From positions 59,227,088 to 59,291,087 of the forward strand of contig JAIUCV010000003.1 in the NCBI GenBank assembly GCA_026724425.1: a stretch of DNA of 64,000 nucleotides, read 5' to 3'. Source of the DNA: Erythrophleum ivorense. Lineage: Eukaryota > Streptophyta > Magnoliopsida > Fabales > Fabaceae. Below the pieces are notes generated by a model. It was not told the DNA's origin. It saw only the letters and a list, made by a program, of their open reading frames with translations, and searched no databases. A program made the translations under genes and the position numbers. Shown piece after piece: positions 43,318 to 54,141 of the stretch; the first letter of the stretch is position 1, and each line of letters begins with the position of its first letter.

Positions 43318-46296
43318 CCTTTTATAAAATGTGACTAAATTCTGCAGTTCTTCTTCTATTATTAAAAATTAAATGGCCTAAACATGTAACCAAAGGCTAA
43401 AAGACATGCTATAATTAAATTCATTTTAATCAAAATGTTCTTGATGATTATAATAATTATTTCATTAAAATATAACTTATTAAAATGTTGTTTATTACAC
43501 TTTTATTTCAATGTTAATTATTGGATTAAATTACATAAACTTTCCTTATATCTTCAAAATATACATTTTAGTCTAATTTTAAAATTTTTTTATTAGAATA
43601 ATCTCCATAAAAAAATATGTATTTGGGTTAATAGAGAATATTTTAATAAAAAAATTATAACATAACTTTTTTTAAGATATGTCCATGTATATTTTGAAAA
43701 TAAGAAAAAAAAATTTGTGTAATTTTAATAAAACCCTTAAGAGGTTTGTGCAATTTACTTTAATTATTTTGTTAAAAATAATTACTTAATTTATTATAAA
43801 ATTTGTTGTACTTGTAAAAGTAATTATGGTTATTACATACATATTTTTAAAACATATATTTGTGTTAAATTAAATATTATTAATTATTATCATTTGATTG
43901 ATTAGATATTTTAAAATTTATTATATATATATGTTCTTTATCTTTACTAATATTTTTTTATTTAATTATTTTAAAATTTATTAAATTTAAAAAATTGATT
44001 AGTTTGTAAATATAAAAGTATTTTTATCAAAATAAATTTTGTTAGATAAATGTGTATCTTTTAATTTCAAGAGAATTAGTTTGGTAATTTCTTTATAATA
44101 AAAGGAGCTACTATGTAATCATGCCATCTTTTAAACGAAGAGAGAGTAATTTATCTTTATATATATATATATATATATATTGTCATTATCAGCATCATCA
44201 TCGTTTACAATGTTTGCTTTTTTGGTACATAAATGTCACATTTTTGGATAAATTACTTTCCCCACTTCTAATAAATGTCTAAACTTCATGACTCTATCAT
44301 TTATTTTGAAACTATATACTTCTTTCCTTTAAAACCAAAATATTTGTTACACTTACCTCTTTTGTAACAAAAAAAAAAATACAATTACATCTCTTTTGAC
44401 CAAAATGTTCTTATATCTATTATTTATAAAATATAAAGTATTAAATATGCATTTGACTAATATATATAGTTATTTTTTTAAAATTTACAAATTGTAAAAT
44501 TATTTGTTAAAAATAAATAGTTAGAAAATAAAAAAAGTCACAAAACAAATTTTTAAGATTAACTGATTAAAAGATAATAATTTTTAATTTCAACAATAAC
44601 ATCCGATTAAATATATATTAATAAATGTAAGCATTGTTATAAATTTAAGAATAAATTACATTTATAGCTTTTCATACAAAATAAATAATATTAAAATAAA
44701 ATTTTAAGAATATATTTCTTATAAGTTATACTTTTACTAAAAAAATTAATATTACTTTTAAGGATATTTTTTATTTAAAAAATTTATGTATATTTTTAGA
44801 GATATATAATTTGAACATCTTTGTAAATATATATATATATATATATATTTATCTAACTTTAAAAAAAAAAAATCTCTCTGAGGGTATTATCTTATCCTTG
44901 CTTCAAACATTGACGTGCTTCTTGTTTTGGTTAAGCAAAATAGAGAACATAATCAATAAGCCTCGTCTGACTATATATTTAAACTAAATACTCTCTTTCC
45001 ACCAACGAATTAATAATTGTGAATTGCTAAATTTTATATAAAATTATTTTTTTAAGACTCTACAATGTAAACAGCTACATGAATATGTCAGGTTTTTTTT
45101 TTTGTTGGGTTTAAACAATTATAAATGTGTTAATGGTTCATACATGATGGGACTATGTAATAAACTCTTGTAAACCACAAAGAGTTCTTAGTGATATAAA
45201 TTCTACACCTTGTACAAAATGAAAAGCCAGAATAATTACGTTGCGTGTGTAAACCTGCAGTTGCCATCAATCGTTATAACATGGTTTGAAACTGTAAAAT
45301 ATTGTAAAAAGACATCTAAATATGGTTGATTAATTTTGATTTAAGAAAATTAGTTTTGGCTTGAAATTTTAAATAATAAAAAAATAATTGTCTATAATGT
45401 GCCCAATGAGAGAAAATATTTTCATCTATGTTGTTCAAATAAGAAACATCCAGGTAGTAAAAGATGTTTTTAAAATTATTGTGACTATTATAACTTTAAA
45501 ATAACTAAAAGATATTTTATATTTTTATTAAATTTCAATATCAATCCTTTATTATATTTATATTATATTTTTACTATTGTTACTTATATTTAATTTTTTT
45601 AATTGAAATTTGTCACCAAAACAAACTTTATTATGATATTTTCATAAGTAATTATGTTTTAAATGTCTCTAGCTCTCTTACCATGAAAAATATATCAACA
45701 TTTGGTCATAAATAATAAGATTCTTTTTGAATTGTTTAGCTATGCAAAATATAAAGCCTAATTTTGTGACTTTATATGTTGACCACAATTTTTAAAAACT
45801 TTTACCAAATACCTTATTAATCATATCTGCTATTAAAAGTAAATTTTATAATTTGTATTTTACTAAACATTAACATTTTCACGGCACCCAAAATATAATA
45901 ATTTTAAAAAATTATAATATTTTAAAATGAATCTTAAATCAATTATAAATAAACATGTAATGTAAATATATTTTTTACAATAATATATTTATAATTAACA
46001 TAATCTACTTTAATTTTAATAGATTGACTGTTCCTTCAAGTATACCACAAATTACAATATATACGTACAAGTACTGGCCGACAAAAGGACGCAACACAAG
46101 ATTGTTTTCTATTTATAAATAAGATAATGGAGCTAGCTATTTTCATACATTGTTTAAAGCAAAAGAGGTTAGTTGATTGACCACAATCACAGGCTGTGAT
46201 TGCCAATCAAACAGCTGTAAACATCCAAACAATGATTCTACGAGAAACATAAGCAGCAACATTGGCTAATTATAAGCTACGATAATTAATTTGCGG

Positions 46297-46367
46297 CCAA
46301 TGGCTCCTCAAAAAATTCCAAGCCACAGGAACTTCCCCTTCCAAACCACAAAAATAGTCTTTATAAG
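46297..46367 (+). promoter_or_regulatory. Putative promoter of the MGNC gene (CCAAT and TATA boxes)
   Basis: CCAAT at 46297-46301 and the TATA-like TTTATAAG at 46360-46367 stand 240 and 170 bp before the start codon. A pyrimidine-rich leader follows (CCTTCCCCTCCC, CTTCTTCTCTC at 46410-46460), as is common in plant 5' UTRs. The transcription start would be expected near 46395. This is inferred from spacing only. Confidence 0.5.
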
Positions 46368-46534
46368 TGGGAAATGAGCATTCTCCTTCAAGCATACCCT
46401 TCAATATTATCATTCCTTCCCCTCCCTAGCTAGCCCTTCTTTAAGCTTCTTCTCTCTTTGGCACACACAGAGAGGACAAGCAAGAAGAGGACTTTGGTTC
46501 TTTCTACCAACCGAACAAACTAAGATTAATCCAA

Positions 46535-48157
46535 ATGGGAAACTGTGCTAGCGAGCCAAAGACCAATGAAGGTGAAGCCCCTGAACCAGAAAGGGAGGAG
46601 TTGGTGAGCAAGATCGAGGAGTTGAAGGTTGAAGATGATTCCCAGAAGGCAGAAGACATTCCCTCTGCCTCTCATGAGAAATCTCTAGGCACCTTGCTCG
46701 ATGAGGTAGCAGTTTTTGTACCATACTTCATTACAGTTAGATATCTCAAACTTCTGAAATTAAACTCAATAACGCATACTCTCATATCAACATGATATAT
46801 TTAAATTTTTTTTAAAAATGCACTTTTTACTCCAAATACGTCAATTAAATGCTCCTTGAATCTTCTCCAACACGATTCCCTTTCAATAAGTTTTGGACTT
46901 GCTATTTGATAGTCCCTATCCATAAAGAATTAGACTAATGTACATGTTTCTTTGACTTCTAAATAGCTCGTGGCCCAAAAAAGAAAAAAGACTTCTGCTA
47001 ATATGTGTAATGGTAAAATTCAAAGATCAAATAAGTAAATTATGTATTTTTCAAGAATCAAAATTTACATTTCCTCCAAAACTTTATTTTCAAAGTGATC
47101 CTCCGAGAAATCCAATATAGATTGATAAGAGATTTCTTTCGTTCTTTTGCCATTTGAGCTAAACTACGTTTTCTTTCTTCATAGTTAGAAATCTTTCTTT
47201 TAGTAATCTCATCAAATAGTATAAAGGAATTAAGAAATTTTTCAAATTTGAAATGTAAAATCATTAATGAAATTCATATCATGGTGTTTGCCATGAGAAC
47301 CCAAAAACTCTCATGCTTGAGAACTTCTGGAATTCTGATAAATTTTAGTTTTTGATATTTGGATCATCAGGATTTTGAAAAGCTTCCATTCGATAATATT
47401 GTCAAACAGTTGAAAGGCATTGATATATTCCAAATTCGACATGCAAAATCAATGATGAATCCATTACCTCGTCCTACCCATGACAGCCCAAAAACTCAAA
47501 TGTTTGAAAGCTTTTTTTTTTTGGTTAGAATGTTAAAATATGGAGATTAAAATTCATGATATTTGATATAATACAAAAGTTTATGGACATGAATATCTGT
47601 GAAGAAAATAGTGACACATAGAGATCAACGGAGGAGTAAGAATTACAATCCACAATATCCAAATAGTTTTAAATGATAGATCAGATATCGTATTATAAAA
47701 TTTAATTTTAACTAATATAAATAAAATAACTAATTTTAGGTAGATCGTGACTTAAGTTTTTAAGATAACTAGTTATAGTTAACCCACGTATTAAAAGTTA
47801 TCCATAATTTGTTAAGAAAACTAATATATTTATATAGTGATTGTTATTAAATTAATTATTATGATATTAATAGAATATAATTTGATAATTAATTAATCCT
47901 AATATATGATAATAAAATAAATTAATATTTTTGACATGAAATTTTCATAAATTTTAGATTTTGATACTTGGATCAATCATGAATTTCTAATTTATATATT
48001 GGCATAATGAAAGAAGGAAACAAAGGAGGCAGAGGAACCCAAGGAAGAGGTTAAGGAAGAAGACACCAAGGAAGAAGAGCCCAAGGCTGAGGAGGTGAAA
48101 CCCGAAGAAGAGAAGCCCAAGACAGAGGAGGCAAAGGAAGAGAAGAAAACAGAGTGA
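46535..48157 (+). CDS. Acidic, N-myristoylation-type protein of unknown function (2 exons)
   Basis: I propose exons 46535-46705 (57 codons) and 48014-48157 (47 codons plus TGA), joined in phase 0. The donor is GAG|GTAGCA and the acceptor lies at AAAG|AAGGAAAC (an alternative three bases later would drop one residue). The roughly 104-residue product starts MGNCASEPK. Gly2 followed by Asn-Cys fits N-myristoylation with Cys4 palmitoylation, so a plasma-membrane location is likely. The rest is nearly all Glu, Lys, Pro and Asp: first KIEELKVEDD and KSLGTLLDE, then a tail of EEPKEEVKEEDTK-like repeats. It should be intrinsically disordered or helical. I recall short Glu-rich MGNC/MGGC proteins in other plants, but know of no assigned function. 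The 1.3-kb AT-rich intron contains repeated AAATTCATGATATTTG-type fragments. The exon 2 acceptor has a weak pyrimidine tract, so the boundary is the least certain part. Confidence 0.75.
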
Positions 48158-48500
48158 TGATGATGATAAGACAGGAGACTGAGTAACCTACAATGTTAAA
48201 TTAATCAGTTATTGTAAAACCTAAGAGGGCTTCTTGTATTCGGTATTCTTCTAAGTTTCTTACTTTTTTTTTTCCTTTTCATTTTGTGCTGAAGGGAATT
48301 GAATTAGATTTATATGAAAATTTGGAAATTTCACTCTCTGGGTCACGACCATTTGTTCTTTGATCATTCCTTTTTTATTTTTCATTTGTTTAAGGCCAAT
48401 AGATTGTGATTTGTTTGGGAAATTGAACGGCCATGGAGAATAACGCTGCTTATTAGTTTAATTTACAATGAAATAATGAAACAAAGGAAAAAAAAAATTA
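48158..48500 (+). other. 3' untranslated and downstream region of the MGNC gene
   Basis: T-rich stretches and AATAATGA near 48472 may direct polyadenylation; no canonical AATAAA is clear. The minus-strand gypsy fossil begins at about 48501, so the two units converge with little space. Confidence 0.4.
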
Positions 48501-49560
48501 TTATTTACTTGTACTGAAAGAGGGGAAAAAATGGAAGAGGAAATGCGCCAAATATGAGATGGGATTTAATCTAAATGTTGTGGGTTTATCAGGGATAGGA
48601 GGGATTGATAATGGGATTTCTCCGTGAAATTTTTTAAGTAAAGAAACATGAGAGGACATTGTGAATTTTGCTATCGGGAGATTTAGTTTGTAAGCAACTA
48701 GGCCCACCTTCGCAATAATTTCATAGGGTCCATAATACCTTTTAGACAACCTAAAGGACAATCTCTTTGCCACAGTTTATTGTCTATAGTGGGGAAGTTT
48801 TGACAGTACACATTCTCCTTCCTTGAACTCCTCGTCACTTCTTTTCTCATATGATGGCTTAGTTTATTCATCCTATTCTGAGCCTAATACTGATTGGATT
48901 GCAATTGTCTATGGAGTTGTTGCCTTTTTCCAATTCCCTGATCAACTGCTTCCATAGATAAGCTACCTAGTATATAACTGGTTATCAATTGTGGATTGAT
49001 GCCATAAAAAGCTTAATGGAGAATCATTTTTATTGCTGAGTGATAGGATGAATTGTAGCATAATTCAGCCCAAGGTAAATGAAAGGACCATAGCTGTGGT
49101 TCTTGAAACACTAAAGTCCTTAAGTACTGTTCAAGACATTGGTTTGAAACCTCAAATTATCCATCCGTTTGAGAGTGATAAACTGTTCTACGATAGAGTA
49201 TAATGCCATTGCATTTCATCATTTGTTTCCAAAAGTTGCTGGGGAAGATTGGATCCCTGTCAAAGATAATTACTTTAGGGAATCCATGTAATTTGACAAC
49301 AATGTTCACAAACAAATTGGCCACTGTAGTTTCTATGAATCCTTGTTTTAAGGATCCAAAATGTGTACCTTTGATAAGTTTGTCAATGACCACTGTAATG
49401 ACGGTGTTTCCGACTGACACAGGGAATACTACAATGAAATCCATGGTCACTTCCTCCCAAGGATTACTTGGAATAGTCAGAGGTTGCAACAGCAGTTTTG
49501 GTTTCTTGGTTTCATATTTTGTTTGTTGACACACTAGGCATTCAGAAACAAATTTTCCAC
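48501..49560 (-). pseudogene. Integrase remains of the gypsy fossil
   Basis: The core is in 49157-49534: CQQTKYETKKP (end of the zinc-finger region), LQPLTIPSNPWEEVTMDFIV, DKLIKGTHF, HGFPKVIIFDRDPIFPSNFW and TVYHSQTDG. Relatives have a serine in the SDRDP motif; here it is FDRDP. The conserved glutamate region lies past the end of this frame. The C-terminal piece at 48501-48773 has KLSKRYYGPYEIIAKVG and VAYKLNLP, then FHVS-type HVSLLKKFHG, which is typical of gypsy integrase tails just before a chromodomain would start. Confidence 0.85.
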
Positions 49561-50033
49561 ATTAGCTTCATCTCTTTCCAGTAAAAGATCTCTGAAATTT
49601 TTTTAAAAGTTTTCTAGTTGTCATCATGTCCCCCTATTGGTGTGGAGTGAAATTTGGTCATGATTTGTCAGATGAGCTTACAGGCATTATTAGGTACAAA
49701 TATTCTATCTTTATAGAATATTACCATCTTTTACGAAAAATAATTATGGAAGTTGCCGTTGATCATGATGTTCATGCAATTCCAACAAGGTTTCATTCCT
49801 TTTGTTGGCATTCTGAATTTCCTATATCAAAGAACTTTGTACAACGGAATATGATCATTTGAGTTCTTCCCCTTTATGCTTCTTCAATTATAGCCTCTTC
49901 TTGTCGAGATCGAGCATCTACAACTTTGTTGGTCATGCTTGGTTTATAAACAATCTCAAATTGGAAGCCAAGCAATTTAGTCAAATAAGATTTTTGCATT
50001 GAGGTTTGCACCTCCAGAAACTTCACCTCCTTG

Positions 50034-50232
50034 CCTCGTTTGGTTACATGAGAAGAAAAGTAATTATTTTTTATTTATTTTGTATAATGTTTATTATATC
50101 TCTATAATTATTATTCAGTAATATCTTTTTTTTTTTAAGTAAGAATACAAAGATTATTTTTCATCCTCAAAATTATTTTTTTAATTTTATTTTTCATTCC
50201 ATCTCTATCTATTCTTAGTACCAAACAGACCA
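50034..50232. mobile_element. MITE in the gypsy fossil (TTTGGT-type ends)
   Basis: A roughly 200-bp AT-rich block starts GCCTCGTTTGGTTACATGAG and ends TCTTAGTACCAAACAGACCA, so the ends are inverted GTTTGGTA repeats. It interrupts the RNase H frame between DHKSV and the segment leading to YLTKLLGFQFEIVYKPS, which are adjacent in relatives. An exact target duplication is not clear (CACCTCC against CACGAC). Class assignment, probably hAT-like, is tentative. Confidence 0.55.
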
Positions 50233-50269
50233 CGACACTCTTATGATCAATCAATATAATGAATTTCCT

Positions 50270-51340
50270 ACCTAACAAATAGCGCCTTTATTTCATCACA
50301 ACTTGAGTAATAGCATATGGCTCCCTGACATAAGCAGATGCTGAAAAACGTTTCTAAGTAAGCTTCTTGCTAAAATAAGTCATTGGGTATCCACTTTGGA
50401 ATAGTACAGCTCCTATACCAAATAACGATGCGTCAGTTTCTATTACAAGGTCCTTCTGAAAATTAGGCAGGGCCAGCATTTGAGCCTGAGTCATCTGCGT
50501 CTTCAAGGTCTCAGAGGCCACTTGATCATGTTGGTTCCATTCAAAGCCATTTTTCTTCATGAGTTGAGTCCATGTATAAGCATGCGGGCATAATCCTCAC
50601 AAATTTCCGATAAGAAGCAAGCCCCTGAGTTGTTGGACGTTAGAGGGTCAATTTGCCAGTCCACTATAGCTTATAACTTCTTCAGATAAGCATGAACTCC
50701 CCTCTCAGTGACTATAGACCCCAAATATACTCTATTGAGTTTTGATAGAATTGGCACTTGGATTGCTTAGCATATAATTGATTTGCAATCAGGGATTTTA
50801 GAACAATTTCTAGATGCTATACATGCTCTCTAAGAGTTTTATTGTAGATCATAATGTTATTAAAAAAAAATGCAGCGACACATTTTTGTAAATAAAGCTT
50901 AAAAACCTCGTTCATTCTAGATTGAAAGCTAAAGAGAGTATTAATAAGGTCAAAAGACATAACAACAAACTCATATATCATCATAATACATTCTAATTTG
51001 ATGGTAACCAAATTTCAGATCCAACTTAAGGAAATAAGCAACTATTTACTAGCAAGACGGGAGATGAGTAAGGGCTTTAGCTCTCTCTGATTACCCCATT
51101 TTGTAGCATCTTCTCTACCAGCCTTTCTATGTCATATCTTTGGAATTGGGGATATCTATATGGCATCACATTTACTGGTTTAGATCCAAGTATTAGAAGA
51201 ATTCTTTGATTAACTTCTCTAGTTGGTGGTGGTCTTTGGTTCATGAAGGACCTCCTTAAGTTGCTATAACACCGGATATACTGACTCTGGTAATTTGGTC
51301 TCGTCAAGTGACTCAATAGCTTCAATCATCTGCAATTGGA
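50270..51340 (-). pseudogene. Reverse transcriptase and RNase H remains of the gypsy fossil
   Basis: The RT N-terminus is at 51077-51325 (PPTREVNQRILL, YPQFQRYDIERLVEKMLQNG, VIRES). The palm segment is at 50817-51011, with YEFVVMSFDLIN, FQSRMNEVFKLYL and FFFNNIMIYNKTLREHV. The catalytic DD of FxDD is replaced by NN, so the enzyme is dead. RNase H is at 50354-50560: FEWNQHDQVASETLK, LPNFQKDLVIETDASLFGIG and PMTYFSKKL. Stops and frameshifts separate the pieces. Confidence 0.85.
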
Positions 51341-51552
51341 ATAAAGAAACTACATTCTCGCTTGCCATTAGTTTCTGGAATGTCTTTCCACTCAAAGGAC
51401 TTGGACCAAGGAGCTTTTCCACTTGTAATTTGACCTGTAGGACCTAAGGTTTCTAGCCATTGAAGTCCCAATACAACTTCCGAGTCGTTCATCTCCAGTA
51501 TATATAGGTCAGTAATGAACTTATGCCCCTAAATGTTCAAAGTCACTTGCTT

Positions 51553-51800
51553 TCATGTCTTGTCACAGATTAAGTACTCCCCACTGCCTATTTGGAAATG
51601 TGGGACGCCTTTATGTTTTCGTGATAGTTTTCTAGCCTCATTTCCCTGAGTAAAATTATGAGTGCTTCCACAATCAACAATCAAAATGTGGACGGTCTTA
51701 TGCTTGCAAGTCCCAGACATCCTCAAACTTTTTGTACTAAATTGACCAGATGGGGCATTGAGGCTGATCTCTAATATCATATTTTTATCAGTTTCTATCT
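51553..51800 (-). pseudogene. Protease remains of the gypsy fossil
   Basis: EISLNAPSGQFSTKSLRMSG is followed by VHILIVDCGSTHNFTQ, the place of the aspartic protease D[ST]G motif, here DCG. The sequence then reads ARKLSRK...FQIGSGEYL. It matches the spacing of gypsy proteases between gag and RT. Confidence 0.75.
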
Positions 51801-51862
51801 CTAATCATTCATCAGTTGGAGTAACTCTTCAATTTCTTTGAATCCCCCCAATAGGTAACATG

Positions 51863-52205
51863 CACGATTTTAAATTACAGTTATGGTTGCGGTTGCAGCT
51901 GCAAGTGTTACAAATAGTATAAGCAGGATTACAAGTATTGTGGTCGATTAATACCATGGTTTTAAATTGCAATCCGCATCATGTGATGCGGCCGCAATAT
52001 TGCTGTTGCGGCGTCGACCGCATCCGCATTTTTTTACCGCAACGCCCGCAATCCTTCTTATATTATCCGCAACGTCCGCAACCGCAATTGCAACGTAACC
52101 GCAACCGCAACCGCAATTTAAAACCATGATTAATACATATGCAATTCGGCGTAACAGTAATATTGCGACTGCATCACATGACGCGAACCACAGTTTAAAA
52201 CCTTG
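51863..52205. mobile_element. hAT-like MITE (outer, interrupted by a second copy)
   Basis: The ends CACGATTTTAAATTACAG and, on the other strand, CAAGGTTTTAAACTGTGG are inverted repeats. The 8-bp target duplication GTAACATG is perfect (51855-51862 and 52206-52213). Without the inner element and its duplicated 8-mer it is about 161 bp long. Its interior is homologous to the inner element but has lost most CpGs (for example CGACTGC against CGGCCGC), consistent with greater age and methylation-driven decay. Confidence 0.9.
51955..52128. mobile_element. hAT-like MITE (inner, younger)
   Basis: This is a 174-bp element with perfect 16-bp inverted ends CATGGTTTTAAATTGC and the perfect 8-bp target duplication ATTAATAC (51947-51954 and 52129-52136). 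It is rich in GCGGTTGCGG-type repeats and CpG. It sits in inverted orientation inside an older member of the same family. The open frame across it (Arg/Asn repeats) is not a gene. Confidence 0.92.
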
Positions 52206-52559
52206 GTAACATGCTGCTTTACAATTATGATTGGGTTGTACTTCTCATCATAATAATAACACAACCCTTTCTCTCTTCTAGCCTTCAATTCGGTAGAAGT
52301 AAAACTCTTGTATGATGGAGTTTGGCTCTAGTTAGGGACTTAGGGGTAATGTTTGAGAAAGAAGATGATGCAAGTTGAGAATTGGTGTCTATTTGAGTGG
52401 GTTCTGGTAAGAAATTTGTGGTCTCAATTCGATTGGGGTAATTTGAATTGGTGGTCGATGGTGGGATTTGTGTAAGGTAAGTTTTTTTCTTTGGTAATTG
52501 ATTAAAGAGGTTTGTTTGGGTGAAGAATTTTTTATAGATTGCTGCAGCCTACGCTACTT

Positions 52560-53080
52560 TTGCTCATGCAGCTTGGCCAAAGACATGGCAAGAAAGTAGG
52601 TTTCTCGTTGTGCTAATAACAATTCACATTTTAAATACTCTTGTAAGCCACACTAGAAAAACTTAACGAGCCATGATCCGAATGTCTTGTTACCTTGTTT
52701 CACATCTCTTCAAATTTGGTCTGATATCCAGCCACTGTAGTTACTTGTTTCTACTTTTAATTAGCGCTGCCTTTGGATCCTCATACATGCATGGTGGCTC
52801 CAAATCTGAGATCGGGAGCTTCCAAAAATTCGTCCCAAGTGTGAACAAGATTATTTTTCTTGACCCACTTATACCATCCGTATGCAGTACCAATCGTCTA
52901 GAAAGAAGCAATCTTAATCCTCTGAGCTTCAGGTTTTTCGGAAACTTCAATGAGTTACTAGATTTTGAAAATCCAGTCCTCAACTTCCAAAACATCAAAA
53001 ATGGAGAATCTCCAACTTGATCCCTTAAGTAGAAACATCCTTCGTTCTCCCCAGTCATCACCACAGATACCATTGTGTTG
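52560..53080 (-). pseudogene. gag remains of the gypsy fossil
   Basis: Across at least two frames the minus strand reads KVELPIFDV, EDWIFKIKQLIEVSE, EAQRIKIASF, GTAYGWYKWVKKNN and HTWDEFLEA, then LRFGATMYEDPKAAL. This is the usual order in gag of gypsy elements (P.FDG..DP..W......F, then A..W......W..F...L..RF). Stops and shifts are present. No zinc knuckle was recognised between here and the protease, where the MITE pair is inserted. Confidence 0.8.
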
Positions 53081-54027
53081 TGGTTTTGAATATTAAAGGT
53101 CCAATTGATTAGGTGATTTCAAAAGGAAAAAAATTTAAAAAAAAAATGAGTAAATGAGATAAAAAGTTATTTTTATATTTTTATTTTTAAAAAATAATTT
53201 GATAATTAAAATAATAATTTAATAAATAAAATAATAATTAAAAAGTATAATAAATATTATATAAATTATGTAAATATATTGCTTAACCAAACATAAGATT
53301 TATTCATTGCATCATTTGGTGTGTACTATGGCATGAAATCCAATTGATTATTTGGCCCACTTGCTTTTGTAAACTCGTTCATAACACGTTGTCATCAGGG
53401 GCTCGTTCGAATCGTTACTTGTTAAGATACCATTTGACATTATCGTACATCTTATAAAATTTTACATTTATGAATATTCATATGTAAAATATTAAGATAT
53501 TTCATATGATATAATAGTTAAAAGTTTTTAAATATATAAATATATATATAATTTAGTTTTTTGTAAAATTTAATGAAACTAAAAGTTCAAATTTTTATAG
53601 TTTTTGAGATACCATTTAAAATCAACATACCATTATTTAAAAATACGTTCCTAAAAAAATAAATAAATAAAACTGGAGTGCTTGAACAGGTGAGATATGA
53701 TGTGGCAAGTTGTCATCAGGAGTAGATATTTAGTCTAGTCTTTTAAAAATCATCAAAAGTCAATTGAAATAATAAAATGAAATATACGCGCATAACGTTA
53801 AATAAATACAGAAAAAATGAATCTGTGTCGAGACAATTATTTTATGAACTCTCATAAATACGCCCTTAATTTGGACACCCAAAAATCAAACCAAGTGTTT
53901 AAAAACAAATAATTTAATTTCATGTGAACTTGATGGGAAATTAGGAAGATTCTAGAATTAACAAGGTAGTTCAATTGATAATTACTTCAGGAAAAGCCTA
54001 ACAAATTTTCTCCCGCAGTAAATAGGT
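53081..54027. other. Intergenic sequence upstream of the WAT1-type gene
   Basis: It is AT-rich, with no gene recognised. GTTGTCATCAGG occurs twice (about 53390 and 53711). ACCAAACA near 53286 may be the end of another TTTGGT-type MITE, but no partner end was found. Confidence 0.35.
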
Positions 54028-54036
54028 ATTTATAAT
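54028..54036 (+). promoter_or_regulatory. Putative TATA box of the WAT1-related gene
   Basis: ATTTATAAT stands about 105 bp before the chosen start codon at 54142, leaving room for a short leader. The position is plausible but untested. Confidence 0.45.
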
Positions 54037-54141
54037 GCTAGTTGTTTCTTTCTTTCCTTCATTATCATTTCCCACAGTAACTGAACCCCATTTTTGCAGC
54101 CGCTGGTGGCGCCGCCATTAGGGGTGGTGATGGTAGCCTCG

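Larger units (their letters stand above)
48501..53080 (-). mobile_element. Ty3/gypsy retrotransposon fossil without identifiable LTRs
   Basis: Gag, protease, reverse transcriptase, RNase H and integrase remains follow in standard gypsy order on the minus strand from 53080 to 48501. They are interrupted by MITEs at 50034-50232 and 51863-52205. All frames carry stops and shifts. No LTR pair, primer site or target duplication was found on either side. It is older and of a different lineage than the element at 9790. The style of the integrase C-terminus and RT suggests a chromovirus relative (for example Reina-like), but this is tentative. Confidence 0.85.

Noticed and set aside
46535..46795. Single-exon reading of the MGNC gene (86 codons)
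   Set aside because: The frame beyond 46705 loses the acidic composition, while a good GTAGCA donor at 46706 and an in-phase acidic exon at 48014 give a coherent product.
49203..49529. Plus-strand frame of 108 codons
   Set aside because: It is antisense to the integrase core of the gypsy fossil.
51938..52129. Open frame with Arg-Asn and Gln-Pro repeats
   Set aside because: It lies wholly across the inner hAT-like MITE; the repeats are its GCGGTTGCGG motifs read as codons.
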